NCBI RefSeq assembly: GCF_036588685.1
Contig: NC_086374.1
Coordinates: forward strand, 88,096,059-88,160,058
Reading direction: 5' to 3'
DNA length: 64,000 bases
Source: Mytilus trossulus
Taxonomy: Eukaryota; Mollusca; Bivalvia; Mytilida; Mytilidae
Positions 1 to 11,574 of the stretch are shown piece after piece (position 1 is the stretch's first letter; each line of letters starts with the position of its first letter). Both the position numbers and the translations under genes were made by a program. The notes below the pieces were generated by a model. That model had not been told where the DNA came from and ran no database searches. It saw only the letters and a list, made by a program, of their open reading frames with translations.

Positions 1-190
1 GGGGTCCTGATCCTGAAATCCCGGGCTTACAAACACAAAATCCTGAGCTCCCGAAATTTAAATAAATTTAGATCCTGACATCAAGAAATTAAAAAAAAAC
101 CAACTTTATCCTAAAGGGGTCAATCCCTAAATCCTGTGCTTTAAAATACCAGATTCCTGAGTCCCAATATAGGTCCTATCCCCCTCACAT
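1..190. repeat. decayed short-period repeat (ATCCTGA / ATCCCGA type)
   Basis: The stretch repeats short words such as atcctga, atcccg and tcctgag every 10-25 bases. It resembles a dispersed mussel repeat built on ATCCCGA in which many CpG sites have become TpG. No coding frame is visible. The repeat type is from memory; the periodic words are seen directly. Confidence 0.5.
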
Positions 191-863
191 ATATAATTGA
201 TAACTAAGATAAAAGAAATACAGAAATTGTTTTGCCTTTTGCCATGCTTACAATCAACAAAAGATTTTTTTCTTCATTTTTCAAAATAAATTCCAAGACA
301 AAGATGTAGGATGCCATTCTTCTAACAAAATACCACAGCATGGAGACCCTAATCAGCACACTAAAATGTCCAAACGTGTGTCCTACATCTTGAAATAAAT
401 ATAATTTTATAAATGTTCAAGTATCTTCAAAAACATTTTTTACTCATTTCTACTCTGTTGAGACAATTTCACTAGCACTGCACTTTGACTTTGACTAAGA
501 CAAACACAATGTTGATTGAAGTTGAATGGTACTAATGACAACTTTGTTGGAGACATGGAAAGCATTTCGTCATTGTTAGTAGTTTTATGGGCTTTCACCT
601 CTTGAGTCACAAAGAACCTTATGTACGTTAGTTCCATTGAAATGTTATATGCATTGTCAATGCTAAACATTTGATTGACTTTGACTGATTTTTTTTTTAG
701 TTTCGTCAGAGTGTAAATGAGTTTGAACAAAAGGCAATATAACCTTTTTTTAGTGATAAGAAGATTTGACTTTCATTTTTGATAAAGTTTTCACCAAATT
801 TATTGTTGATAGCAAGGCTTATGGTTTGCACAATAGAATATGCCTTTTACACAATGAGCTCAG
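191..863. other. AT-rich sequence without a recognisable gene
   Basis: There are only short chance frames on both strands (96 aa at most, 440-730 minus, low complexity at its start). I see no splice-bounded exon, domain or repeat here. Confidence 0.5.
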
Positions 864-1118
864 TGGTGACTCCAGGGGTGGGGGGGGGGGGGGGTTCTGG
901 AATTTGGAACCCCCCTTTTTTTTGGCCCATCAATGCATTTGAATGGGAGCATATAGTTGGACCCCCCCTTTTAATCTGGGTTGGGAACCCCCCTTTTTTG
1001 GGGCCTATCAATGCATTTGAATGGGAGCATATAGTTTGACTCCCCCACCCCTCCCCCTTTACTCTGGGTTGGGAACCCCCCTTTTTAAAATGGCTGGATC
1101 CTCCCCTGGAGCTTGTCA
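864..1118. mobile_element. MITE-like element with G/C homopolymers and an internal duplication
   Basis: The ends are roughly inverted: gtggtgactccagggg on the left, and on the right the complement of gtgacaagctccagggg. Between them a 78-bp unit containing atcaatgcatttgaatggg occurs twice (929 and 1007), with runs of G and C. A diverged piece of the same family (aatctgggttgggaacccc type) recurs near 10430-10500. The open frames on both strands (779-1039, 847-1125) only reflect the repeat. Confidence 0.5.
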
Positions 1119-1889
1119 CTTTCACTCAAAAAACATTAAAGAAACCATCAAATTCCTAAGCTTAGGTAGGAGCTTCAAATTGTTATAAAAATTACTTAAT
1201 TATCATTATCTTGTGTATTTTAGCCACCTTCTGCTTAAAAAAAAATACATTTAGATAATTTATCACTTAAAGAGGCATTTGCAATGATTTAGATAAACAA
1301 TAACAGCACTTTGTTTTTTTTATAAATATTAATAAAAGTGGAATAATGAAGAAATGACTTGTAATTATTAACAGTCATTTTTATAGTTAAATTGGTAAAA
1401 ATGATCTGAAAAGCATTGCTGATTTCATATTTTTTTCCAAAACCACAATTCAACCTCATTTTGGTCTGTATGCATACAACATTTAATAAGAACCATTGTA
1501 GTAGATGGTTGCTCAGCTTGGTCAGATAATAAAAAGAACAGAATGTCAAAATAAAACGGTTTTGCCAACAAAAAATATTATTTCAGTGGTAAAACTCAAA
1601 TGTTTTTGCTTCAATTTTTTACTCACTTGAGTGCAATTATTTGCAAAGTACAAATCTTATACAAAAGAATTATGTCTGAGACAACAACCCAACCAAAGAG
1701 CAAAAAACAGCCGAATCAACTAATGACTCTTCAACTCAGCAAGAAAATCCAGCATCTGGAGGCAGGCTTCAGCTGACCCCTACACAAAAATGTTCACTAG
1801 GTCAGTGAAAGTGGATGTCATACTAAACTCAAACATATATTAAAATGAACTGAAATTAAAAAACCTACGAGACTAACAAGGTCCAGAGG

Positions 1890-2100
1890 CTTCTAACTGT
1901 CACGGAATAGAATTTCCTTCATAATATAAGTTCCAAAAGGAAAAAATGTTCTGGAATATTATTTCCAAAGGAATAAATATTACAATAAATGTTCCCAACG
2001 GAATAAATGGTATAGAACATTTGTTCCAACAGGAATAGATATTATGACAAGGTGTATAACAAAGTTTCCATTGGAACTTCTGTTAGGTGGAACAAATATA
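1890..2100. repeat. imperfect short tandem repeat (GTTCCAAAGGAATAAAT type)
   Basis: Words such as ttccaaaaggaa, ttccaaaggaataaat, ttcccaacggaataaat and ttccaacaggaatag follow each other every 30-45 bases. The next ~80 bases (aagggacaggtgcaaaaatgc) match a dispersed repeat seen again near 21930-21965. Confidence 0.5.
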
Positions 2101-2340
2101 CGTCGACATAACAAGGGACAGGTGCAAAAATGCAGTGGGTTAAACACGTTTTGAGAGATCTCAACCCACACTTATACCTCTATGAGCCAATGTAGAAAAA
2201 ACAAACACAGCAATTTGCACCGTAAAACTCATTAAAAAGAAGTCTGTGTCCAACTTCAGAAAAGGTAACAAAAGAAACAGACTAATAATTTGTGTATTTT
2301 TACAACATTTACAAAGCTAAATTTTGTGGGAAAATAAAGT

Positions 2341-4170
2341 AAAAGTTAAATTAAAAAAGAAATATTTAATTTTGAAATTTATTTCAAAGGAAAGAAAATA
2401 AAGTTTAATTGATTTTATTCTTATATGTGTAATGTTGTTTATGTATTTATATTTCATTTCAGAGTTCAACAACAGATTATTAATTCTATAATTTTGATTT
2501 TTGCAGATTGCAGCAGTGGGATGTTACAGTCATAGACGTTGGATAGACTCCGTTGTACTAGGCCAGGGAGGGTAGCGCAGAGTTTCCGCAGCACTATACA
2601 ATAGTAGCAAGATCACTCTACCATGAGCTTGTTAAAGGGCCCGTTTGATGAAAGTGACACCAACGTTCTCCACAACACTACAGATTTGTTTTTGCAGATG
2701 CAGCCGAGAGGATGTTTCAGTCATGGACTCATTTGATGGAAGTGGCACCAACATTCTCAAACACTAATAATTTACAAATTTGTTTTTGTTGTAGATGCAA
2801 CCTCAGTCATACACCCTAGAGTTTGGCTATGTTGTGACAGAAGAAGAGTGGCATATAGACTTCTGTATGTCCATTTTTATGGAAGTGACAAATTACTAAT
2901 CTTTCTTCTTATATCCATTTCAGAGTTCTTACAAAGATGCATAGGTATAAAATATTTATTATTTTTTGTCTTTTGGTGTATTTTTGTCAATGAGTTAAAA
3001 CCCAAAGAACAGTACATCGATCAGAAGTAATAAGTTTGACTAGTGTAATTTGAGAGAGAACACTCTGGAACACAAAAAATATCCTACCTCATAAAAATTT
3101 AACACGACATCTTATTTTCACCTTTTTTCATTGAAGCAGCACACAGTGTAGTCAAGAATGTATGCATGTCCTTGAACTTCTAGAAATACAATACCTCTAA
3201 TAGTTAAAACAGTCTGGTATAATGGTCAACAAGAGCTACATAAAAAAAAAGGAAGATACCAAAGTTAAATTAAAAAAATATGTATTAAATTTTTGAAATT
3301 TACCTCAAAGAAAATAAAATAAAGTTTAATTGATTTTTTTCTTATATGTGTAATGTTGTATATGTATTTTTATTTCATTTCAGAGTTCAACAACAGATTA
3401 TTAATTCTATTATTTTGTTTTTCGCAGATTGCAGCAGTGGGATGTTACAGTCATAGACGTTGGATAGACTCCGTTGTACTAGGCCAGGGAGGGTAGCGCA
3501 GAGTTTCCGCAGCACTATACAATAGTAACAAGATCACTCTACCATGAGCTTGTTAAAGGGCCCGTTTGATGAAAGTGACAACAACGTTCTCCACGACACT
3601 ACAGATTTGTTTTTGCAGATGCAGCCGAGAGGATGTTTCAGTCATGGACTCATTTGATGGAAGTGACACCAACATTCTCAAACACTAATAATTTACAAAT
3701 TTGTTTTTGTTGTAGATGCAACCTCAGTCATACACCCTAGAGTTTGGCTATGTTGTGACAGAAGAAGAGTGGCATGTAGATTTCTTTTATGGAAGTGCAA
3801 ATAACTAATCTTTCTTCTTCATATCTATTTCAGAGTTCTTACGAAGATGTATAGGTATGCAGTATTTATTATTTTTGTCTCTGTGTATTTTTGTCAATGA
3901 GGTAAAACCACAGAACAAATCAATCAGAAGTATTAACTGGTGTAATTTGAGAACACCCTGGAACACGAGAAATATCCTACCTCACAAAATTTAACATGAG
4001 ACATCTTGTTTTCACCTTTTTTCAAGGAAGCAGCACACACAGTGTAATCATGAAGGTATCCATGTCCTGGAACATCTGGGAATAGCATATCTCTTATAGT
4101 ATTTTTACTACTATCCTCAAAATTCAAACAAAACAGTCAGATATTTTGATCAACAAGAGGTACAATCTCA
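2341..4170. repeat. 920-bp tandem duplication with splice-like junctions
   Basis: 2341-3244 is repeated at 3261-4168, offset about 920 bp, with only scattered differences. For example attgcagcagtgggatg occurs at 2507 and 3428. Inside each copy are smaller related blocks (gcagcagtgggatgttacag, gcagccgaggatgtttcag type, gcaacctcagtcat), each preceded by a pyrimidine-rich tract ending in gcag or gtag, as at a 3' splice site. No frame stays open across the blocks, so a non-coding transcript or plain repeat is more likely than a protein gene. Confidence 0.7.
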
Positions 4171-4254
4171 AACCATGTGGTGAAAAAAGACAACACATAA
4201 CCAAAAAAAGTGACAGAAAATTGTCTACACTGACAACAAAATATTATACAGCAA

Positions 4255-4572
4255 CAACCCATCCAAAGACCTGAGAGATTCTCAAGCACCAATTCAACCA
4301 AAGACCAGGGATGATCTCCAGCACTGAGCACCAACCAAAACAAAGAACAGACATGAACTAGGGCAAAAAGCACCAACCCAACCAAAGACCTAAGAGGTTT
4401 TCAGGCACCATGCAACCAACTAAACTAAATTGCCAGGGATGATCTCAGACACTATGCACCAACCTTTCCAAAGATCAGGGATGCTTTCAGGCACAACAAC
4501 CTTACCAAAGACCAGGAATGATCTGACACCAAGCACCAACCAAAACAAAAAAAAGGGTGATCTCAGACACCA
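4255..4572. repeat. minisatellite, unit about 55-60 bp
   Basis: Five to six imperfect copies of a unit with the words aaccaaagaccagggatgat, ctcagacac and atgcaccaacc lie head to tail. Copies differ by substitutions and small indels. Confidence 0.65.
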
Positions 4573-5077
4573 CAGAATGTTAGCAAGTATTTGATATGTT
4601 AACTTATCTACTACTTGTGTAAGTAAAATGTTTTTTTTTCATTCTGTGCTGCATTTATTCTATCAAAAATTGTCAAAATGCAACATGAAATTTTTATGTG
4701 TTTTTCATCTCTTTCTTCAAAATGTTTTACATATTGAAATTTTTTGAAAATTCCATTGGACTATCAAAAATAATTAGTAAATAATTTCTTAAATAATTTT
4801 TTTTTTATTGGAAATGTTAATTTACTTTAATCAACAAATATGAAAATAAATGTTCAAACCTTTTTCATGCATAACCAAATTAATAAATGTGTTAAAAAAA
4901 AGATTACAAATAAAAAATTTCTATATTTTTTTTTTAGAAAATTAAGATATGCTTCTAAGAGTTTTTACAATTGAACTGTTCCAGAATATAATAATGTATT
5001 GTTTTTTACAGAAAATATAAGGTAAAATGACAAATTATGATTCGGGTTTACATGAAAACACTGATATCTTGAATGAC
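4573..5077. other. AT-rich sequence, no gene seen
   Basis: It is very AT-rich with T and A runs. I see no coding exon, RNA gene or clear repeat. Confidence 0.45.
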
Positions 5078-5083
5078 AGTAGC

Positions 5084-5696
5084 ATAGGTGGATCCAGGGA
5101 GCCTTGCCCCCCCCCCCCCCCCCTTTTATGGGTAAAGGAGTAAGTTCGGTAACTGTTTTTGTCAAAGTTTTTCTAACACGTTAATTTTTACATCCCAAAA
5201 AGGTCAAAATAAGGGATTTTGGTGAAATTTGTCAAAATAAGCCAGATTGCAACCAAATGAAGGACCAGGAAACATAGAGCGCAGGCGTCGACAAGCTTAA
5301 GATTCAAATAAGACGTGTGAAATGTCTTCACAAACATTATTTTAAAAGATCTTTGTTGTCGAAGTATGCGCTCTATATTTCCTGTCCAATAATCTATGGA
5401 AATTTACCCATTTTCATTGATTTTTTCGTGAAAATCAATATGAGTTCAACTTGTGACGTCATAATGAAACGCAGAAACGTAAAATTTCCAACAAAATGGT
5501 GTATATCCTAGCTAGTCAATGGATTAGCTGTAATTTATCGTGATATTGGTCGATTAATCTGAATTTGAAATTTACGCTAAAAATGGGGCCATTTTAGGAC
5601 CTTATCGAACATACCCCTTTTGGTTGATTATATAAGGAATCACTGTAGTATGACTAGAGGGGGCCCCCTCATGAAAAGTTCTGGATTCTGCCACTG
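5084..5696. mobile_element. possible MITE, GGTGGATCCAG type ends
   Basis: The left end reads ataggtggatccagg and the right end ctggattctgccactg, roughly inverted. The word agtagc flanks both sides (5078-5083 and 5697-5702), as a target-site duplication would. Inside are a C-run (5108-5122), a hairpin with about 30-bp arms (5264-5390; arms include atagagcgca and its complement) and agagggggccccctc near the right end. There is no transposase frame. The family is common in bivalves; exact ends are uncertain. Confidence 0.45.
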
Positions 5697-5702
5697 AGTA
5701 GC

Positions 5703-8424
5703 GAAATAAAAATTCACTAAATTAGAAGGGGAGGCAAGTTGTATAAAATAAGGGTGTCAATACGATATGGTATTTCAACAAATGATGCAATTTTGCTCTA
5801 AATTTGTGAAGTAAAATTCAGGTACACTATGCCAAGATCAAATTCATGTATATTTTACCCTTGGGAAGTGGTAAAAAACTGCTTGAAAATTAAGATATGT
5901 CTGCAAAGTATTTAGTAATTGGGGAAAATATGGTTTGGTTCAGATTAATTGAATAAGATTTTGAATTTCTGAAATTAGTTGATATCGTAATAAAAAAAAT
6001 TATTTATGATTATCCCAAACATTCACCATCAACGATTCTGGAAGATTATGTCGAGCAATTTTTTTTTGTTGTAAAAGTTTTCATCCAATAATTTATAACT
6101 GTAGCCAAATAATAATTTGATTAATTAAAGCCATGGACACCTTCTCATAATTTAAAAATATTGAGATAAATATGCTGATATAAATACAAGTGGTACTTAT
6201 TTGATTCTTGTCGGTGGATTCTGGAATAATTTTCATTTCATATTTAAAAATTACCAAAAAATATTTTTTTTGAGAACATATTCAGCTTGAATACATAAAT
6301 GACAGAGATTTTTATTAAGCATTTCATGTGAACAACCAAGTTAGAAATTTGACCGAAAAAAAAATTTGACCGAAAAAAACTCAAAAAAAGATTCAGACAT
6401 ACAAATTATAATATACATTAAAAACTGGATATTAAATGATAAAACCGTGGAAGAAGATTGATTTAATTTGATTACAACACTATTTAACCATTGAACAAGA
6501 TTTTCTTCTGAAATGCAGCAAAATGGTTTGCCCATCAATTTCAATAGTTTAATTGATATATATAGGAAGATGTGGTATGAGTGCCAATGTAACAAATCTC
6601 CATACTTATATATGCAACAACATTTGAAGCTAAAAAAGAGGTTGGAGATTAACCCAGAGTGGAACGCCCATTTATTTAATTTCTTTATCAAATTGATCAA
6701 TGCAGAAAGGGTGATAGTTGAAATAACTTAGGATGAGGTTTATTAGGTTGTAAAACAGTTTAAGGTCCTTGGATCAAATGATCAACAGATATTTATAAAA
6801 CATTTTTAAACATTGTCTTGTTTGCATTGTTAGTGCTTTCGGGTGGTTGAAATTTTCAAAACAATTCATGCAGTTTTTGGTGATACACTCGTTTAAATGA
6901 TAAAACTGAAATTTCAGTTTTGTAATTTAACAACTTCCCTAAATATTTTACTGTTTTCAATACATCTTGATTGTCAAATTGGAGAATAACAGTACATTTG
7001 TACTTGAAACTAAATTAAAGTTTGTCATCTGCATTTAAAGTTTCATAGCTGAACATTAATGTTCATCTTGATTTTTTTTTTGAAGACTAAGCAAATATCA
7101 AATGACCATTTCAGAAATACATTGAGCTCAGAGCGCTGCGTTTCTTATCTATTACTAACATAGTTTCTCTTTGGAGTAGCTTGCAGTTGCTAGGGTCTGG
7201 TTGTTTCTTTTGTTTTTTCATTGGTTCTTTGAATGGTGTCATGGTTTTCAAGTGTTCAGGATATGGTGTTCTGCTTTTGAGGGAATCTTTATATGTAATT
7301 CTGAAATGAAAATATTTGATATTTGTTTGGTAATTTAAGTATTAAAAAAATTATAATTTTGAGCTTAAATCTGTAAAAAAGTTTTATAATTTTCGAAACA
7401 ATGTCAAAAACAAAGGTCTTTAATCAAATTCTAAATTATATTTGACATATTATGATGTATTGGAAACCAAAATATTAAAAATATATTTGTATCTTAGATT
7501 GAATTCAAATACCTTATTGTGAAAAATTACCCAAAATGTTATATACTTAAGTGTCATCAAAATTATTTCAGGGTATCTGTTTCTTAAAAGCACTGATTGC
7601 TAACAAGATAATGGTGAAGTAAAAGTAACATTTCAAAATTATAATCTACCTTTTAAATTAAATTCACTTAATGCTTTGACCAAGTGGGAAGAACAAGTAT
7701 TTAAATCATTTCAAATACCCCCCTTAAACCTTCATTCTTATTTATCTGAAACTATCATCATTTCCCAGAGTTATTTAGATAAAAATCCCTAGTATTAAAC
7801 AGAAGTATCTAATTATTTTGCTTCAAATATATCATTCTGGGGTTCATTTTTAACTCTAACCCCCAATAATATGCTTTCATTCAGACATTTTCCATACAAA
7901 TAAGACAAATTCCCCAAAAAATAATTTTGTGAAAACCTAAAATTTGTCATTCACATGAATAATAATAATAAAAAAAACTGTCAATAATAAGGAATCCACA
8001 GTATTCACATTTTGCTTGAAAAATATTTGTAATCAAGTTTCATCAATTAGCCATGAATGTTGTATTTAAGCGAAATAGTTGTTTGTTTCTTTGCTTTGTC
8101 TTTACACAGCTGAAAACTTTTACTTTTAAGCAAGGGAGATAACTTGTTTCAAATTTAATTTAATTAAGAAATTTCTAAAAATGACATTTGTCCATTCGGC
8201 ATCATATTTTCTAATATCAGTGTAATTCTTAAAAATGTTTGGTATAACTATTTGGTTTATAATTATCAGTACATAATTAACAACTATTTTTAATTTTAAC
8301 TTTTTCGTCACATTTAACAATTACTCATCATGACAAGATTTTGACATTTCTTTTCGAAATTCCCCTTATATTTCTTTAAAAATTGCATACAATATTCACT
8401 TTAAACATATTATAATTGTTAATG
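5703..8424. other. AT-rich intergenic sequence, no gene seen
   Basis: Only short frames are present (119 aa at most, 6341-6700 minus, rich in F, I and K and without a domain). A weak piece of the gattgccaatgagac dispersed repeat lies near 6560-6610. Nothing else is supported. Confidence 0.4.
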
Positions 8425-8505
8425 TTTGTGTCATTTTGGTCTTTAGTGGATAGTGGATAGTTGTCTCATTGGCAATCATACCTCATCTTCTTTTTTATAA
8501 CTAAG
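8425..8505 (-). repeat. fragment of dispersed mussel repeat (GATTGCCAATGAGAC family)
   Basis: On the minus strand the words gtatgattgccaatgagac and aaccaaaatgacac recur here. A long copy of the same family lies at 18564-18990. Confidence 0.6.
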
Positions 8506-8589
8506 CAGGTTCAAATTAGATCATGTACCATACTTTAGGGGCAGTGGTAGATTCAGAGGGTGGGAGTTCTGGAGAGGTTGGATCCTCCT

Positions 8590-9165
8590 TTTGTCAAGCC
8601 TTTGACTTAAGTTGAAAAAGTGACACATAGCGATCCTACATTCCGTCATTGGCATCGTCCACAAATATTCACTCTGTGGTTTTTTAAATTTTAATAGCTT
8701 TCTTAAACTATCCTGGATTTATACCAAACTTGGACAGAAGTTTGTAAATGATCATAAGATAGTATTCAGAAGTAAATATTGTAAAAATAAAATTCCATTT
8801 CTTCGTATTTTACTTGTAACTGGACTTAGTTTTTCTCCTGGGAAATATTACATTCACTCTGTGGTTAAAGTTTTAAAAACTTTGATAACTTTCTTAAACT
8901 CTCCTGGATTTGTACCAAGCTTGGACCAAAGCTTGTTTATGATGATAAGATAGTACATGTACCCAGAAGTAAATTTTGTAAAAATAAAATTCCATTTTTC
9001 TGTATTTTTCACTTATAACTGACTTAGTTTTTCTTCAAGTTAACATAACATTCAGTCTGCTGTTAAAGTTTTTAAAATATTTATTAAATTCATAAACTAT
9101 TCTGGATTTTTACCAAACTTTGACAGAACTAGGACATGCTTCTTTTAATCAAAAGATAATAAAAA
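8590..9165. repeat. tandem repeat, about 195-bp unit, three copies
   Basis: The words cactctgtggttaaag, ctttcttaaact, cctggatttgtaccaa and cagaagtaaattttgtaaa recur in order at about 195-bp spacing (cctggattt at 8712, 8903 and 9102). The leading part (gtcaagcctttgacttaag) matches the GTCGAGCCTTCRACTT words that open this family at 9760 and 29510. Confidence 0.7.
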
Positions 9166-9485
9166 AAATTAAGGGATTGCTAAAGTGAATTTGATAAGAT
9201 AGCCATATTTTGGATCCTATGGCACCTTCATCAGGATTGAAACTATAGGGAACTGCAGAATCCTGTAATGATAATTTGCATTTCACAATGTCACCATCAG
9301 GATAAATTATAAATAGGAGAGTGAAGGTAGATGCGAAAATAAATTAGATCAAGAATGTTATATAAAATATGTTTTTGTATATTTGGACGACATTTGACTT
9401 GCAATTATGTACCATTTACTAGGCTGGATATAGTACAGACTTGCATACCGTACCATTTCGACACTGGAAGCAGTACGTTTGTCTG

Positions 9486-9690
9486 AGCGAAGCCAATTGG
9501 AAGCATGTACCTCTTAGTGAAGCTAATTGGGAGCACATACCCTCTGTCTTGTTGCGAAGCTGATTTGAAGCAGTACATATATACCTCTGTCTGCTAAAGC
9601 TAATTAGAAGCAGTACCCCTGGCAGCGCGGTCCCAATTAGAGGCATGTAACTCTGAGGGAAGCCAATTGGAAGCATGTACCTCTGCAAAA
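9486..9690. repeat. minisatellite, 30-40 bp unit, six copies
   Basis: The words agccaattggaagcatgtac and ctctgagg-gaagc recur at about 9491, 9521, 9558, 9598, 9630 and 9661. Spacing varies from 30 to 40 bp. The 89-aa minus frame (9419-9688) is a product of the repeat. Confidence 0.7.
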
Positions 9691-9749
9691 TTTGATTTAA
9701 TACTATTCAACAAATTTTATTTAACATTCTTTTTAAACCATTAATACTT

Positions 9750-10290
9750 TTTGTCGAGCCTTCAACTTTAATTGAAAAAAACATGAGACTTTGCCATCCT
9801 ACATTCTGTCAGCAGCGTCATCATTGGCGATCACAAAAATTCACTCTTTAGTTTAAGTTTTTTGAAATTTTTATAACTTTCTAAAACTATTCTGGATTTC
9901 TAAAACTTCCACCGAAGCTTGTATATCATCATAAGATAGTACCCAGAAGTAAATTTTGTAAATGAAACAAATTAATTTTTCCATATTCTACTTATAAATG
10001 CCAGGATACAATACATTCACTAAAGTTTTTAAAATTTTAATAACTTTCTTCAAATATTCTGGATTTGTAACAAACTTAGACAGAAGCTTGTTTATGATCA
10101 AAAGCTAGTATCTAGACAAAAAATAGTTAAAACTTATTTCCTGTTTTTCCGTATTTTGCTTATTAATGGACTTAGTTAACCTTATATTCTGAAGTTAAAG
10201 TTTTTAAATTATTAGATTCATAAACTATTCTGGATTTTTACCAAACTTGGACAGAAGCTTCTTACAATCAAATGATAGTCTGAGAGGAAT
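9750..10290. repeat. second block of the tctggattt tandem repeat family
   Basis: It has the same word order as 8590-9165, with tctggattt at 9891, 10058 and 10229 (167-171 bp spacing). The block opens with gtcgagccttcaacttt. It ends in a C-run near 10306-10319. Confidence 0.65.
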
Positions 10291-10389
10291 ATTTTTATTG
10301 ATATTCCCCCCCCCCCCCTCATTTTTGTTGAGCCTGGGATTAACAGCAAAAGTAAGCGAGACACTGGGATCTGCAGAACCTGTACAAAT

Positions 10390-10500
10390 TTTTTGGTTGC
10401 AATTAAATGAGAACAGAACCTAGTTTGAACCCTGCCTTTTATCCTGGGTGGGAGCCCCATCTCTTTAAAAATGTCTGGAACCATCCCTGGGGGAGAATAA
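10390..10500. repeat. relic of the 864-1118 element family
   Basis: The words aatcctgggtgggagcccc-type, tctttaaaaatg and tggaaccatccctgggg match the right half of the 864-1118 element. It is too short and diverged to define ends. Confidence 0.35.
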
Positions 10501-10699
10501 TTGCTTTTTTATCATTTGAAGATGGAACAAAACTATTTACGTTATTACATGGGATTTGTTTCCAAATGGCAGAAAAGAGGTGTTTCCTGTCTTGTGTATT
10601 GACAGGAGCTAGTTCTGACTGTTATCCTCCATTTAAGGAACCAGTCATTCCCAAAGTTTACCTTGTGTCAGTCCATCTCTATTAATGTCAAGATATCAG

Positions 10700-11570
10700 T
10701 GATTTCTCTTCTCTTAAGTTTTTTGGAAGCATTCTTATGAAAAACAAATTTTGACATCACCGATTAATATGGTTCATGTATCAAACTTAATTTGGGAACA
10801 AAAATGTTACTTTTGAATTGTAAATTTTGAAACTATTTCCTTCAACTATTCTAGTTTAACGATTTTATTACATGGAATTTGAATTTGGACAATTATTTTT
10901 TAATTTAAAGAAACAGGATTTTTTGAGTTTACAATATATCATCCTAAATTTTATCCTAAATGTAAAGATTTCTTACAACATACCACTATTTTGTATTATA
11001 TTTGTATTTTATATTATCAGCGTTTCTTTTACCATTGAAACTTCAAAGGAAGATTGCACTCACGTTGAAGTTGTGTTATTCCTAGTATGAAACTGGTTGA
11101 GAAATTTCCCCCCATTTTCCCGAAATTTGTGAAATTTTATTAAAATTTACAGACAGTACTCGTTTGTGTAATCAACTCCTGCAGTTATAATTTTTTCTAT
11201 TCTTGAATTAGGAGATTTTTATTTAAACCTTTGTAAGAATGTAACAATTTTTGTTTAGAACTCACATGATGAGCATGCAAATTGATTAAGGTTAATCGTC
11301 ATCACAAATGTTTGACCTTTTATATTTCCATATATTTAAATTTCAGTAAAGACCATTCTCCTTTGTTGATGGAAAATATGAACTTGCACAACTGAGCTAC
11401 TTCAGGCTATGATCAATTTTTGTAGAATTATTTTCATACTTATGATGTGTATGAAGAGAAACTTAAAACAAGGGAAATTTTATTAAACTATGCTCCAAAA
11501 TATTAAAAAAATGTTTGTGATTTATAGGTGTTAGCCAATTAATATTCTGTCCTTTTTTTATAACCTCTTT
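10700..11570. other. AT-rich sequence upstream of the exon-cassette array
   Basis: There is no coding exon or domain. A 72-aa plus frame (10872-11090) is hydrophobic and low-complexity, and I treat it as chance. Confidence 0.4.
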
Positions 11571-11574
11571 TTTT

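Noticed and set aside
779-1125. Overlapping frames of 86 and 92 aa on both strands
   Set aside because: They arise from a duplicated G/C-rich repeat and are glycine- and proline-rich shadows of each other.
6341-6700. 119-aa minus frame
   Set aside because: AT-rich low-complexity residues, overlaps a plus frame and a repeat fragment.
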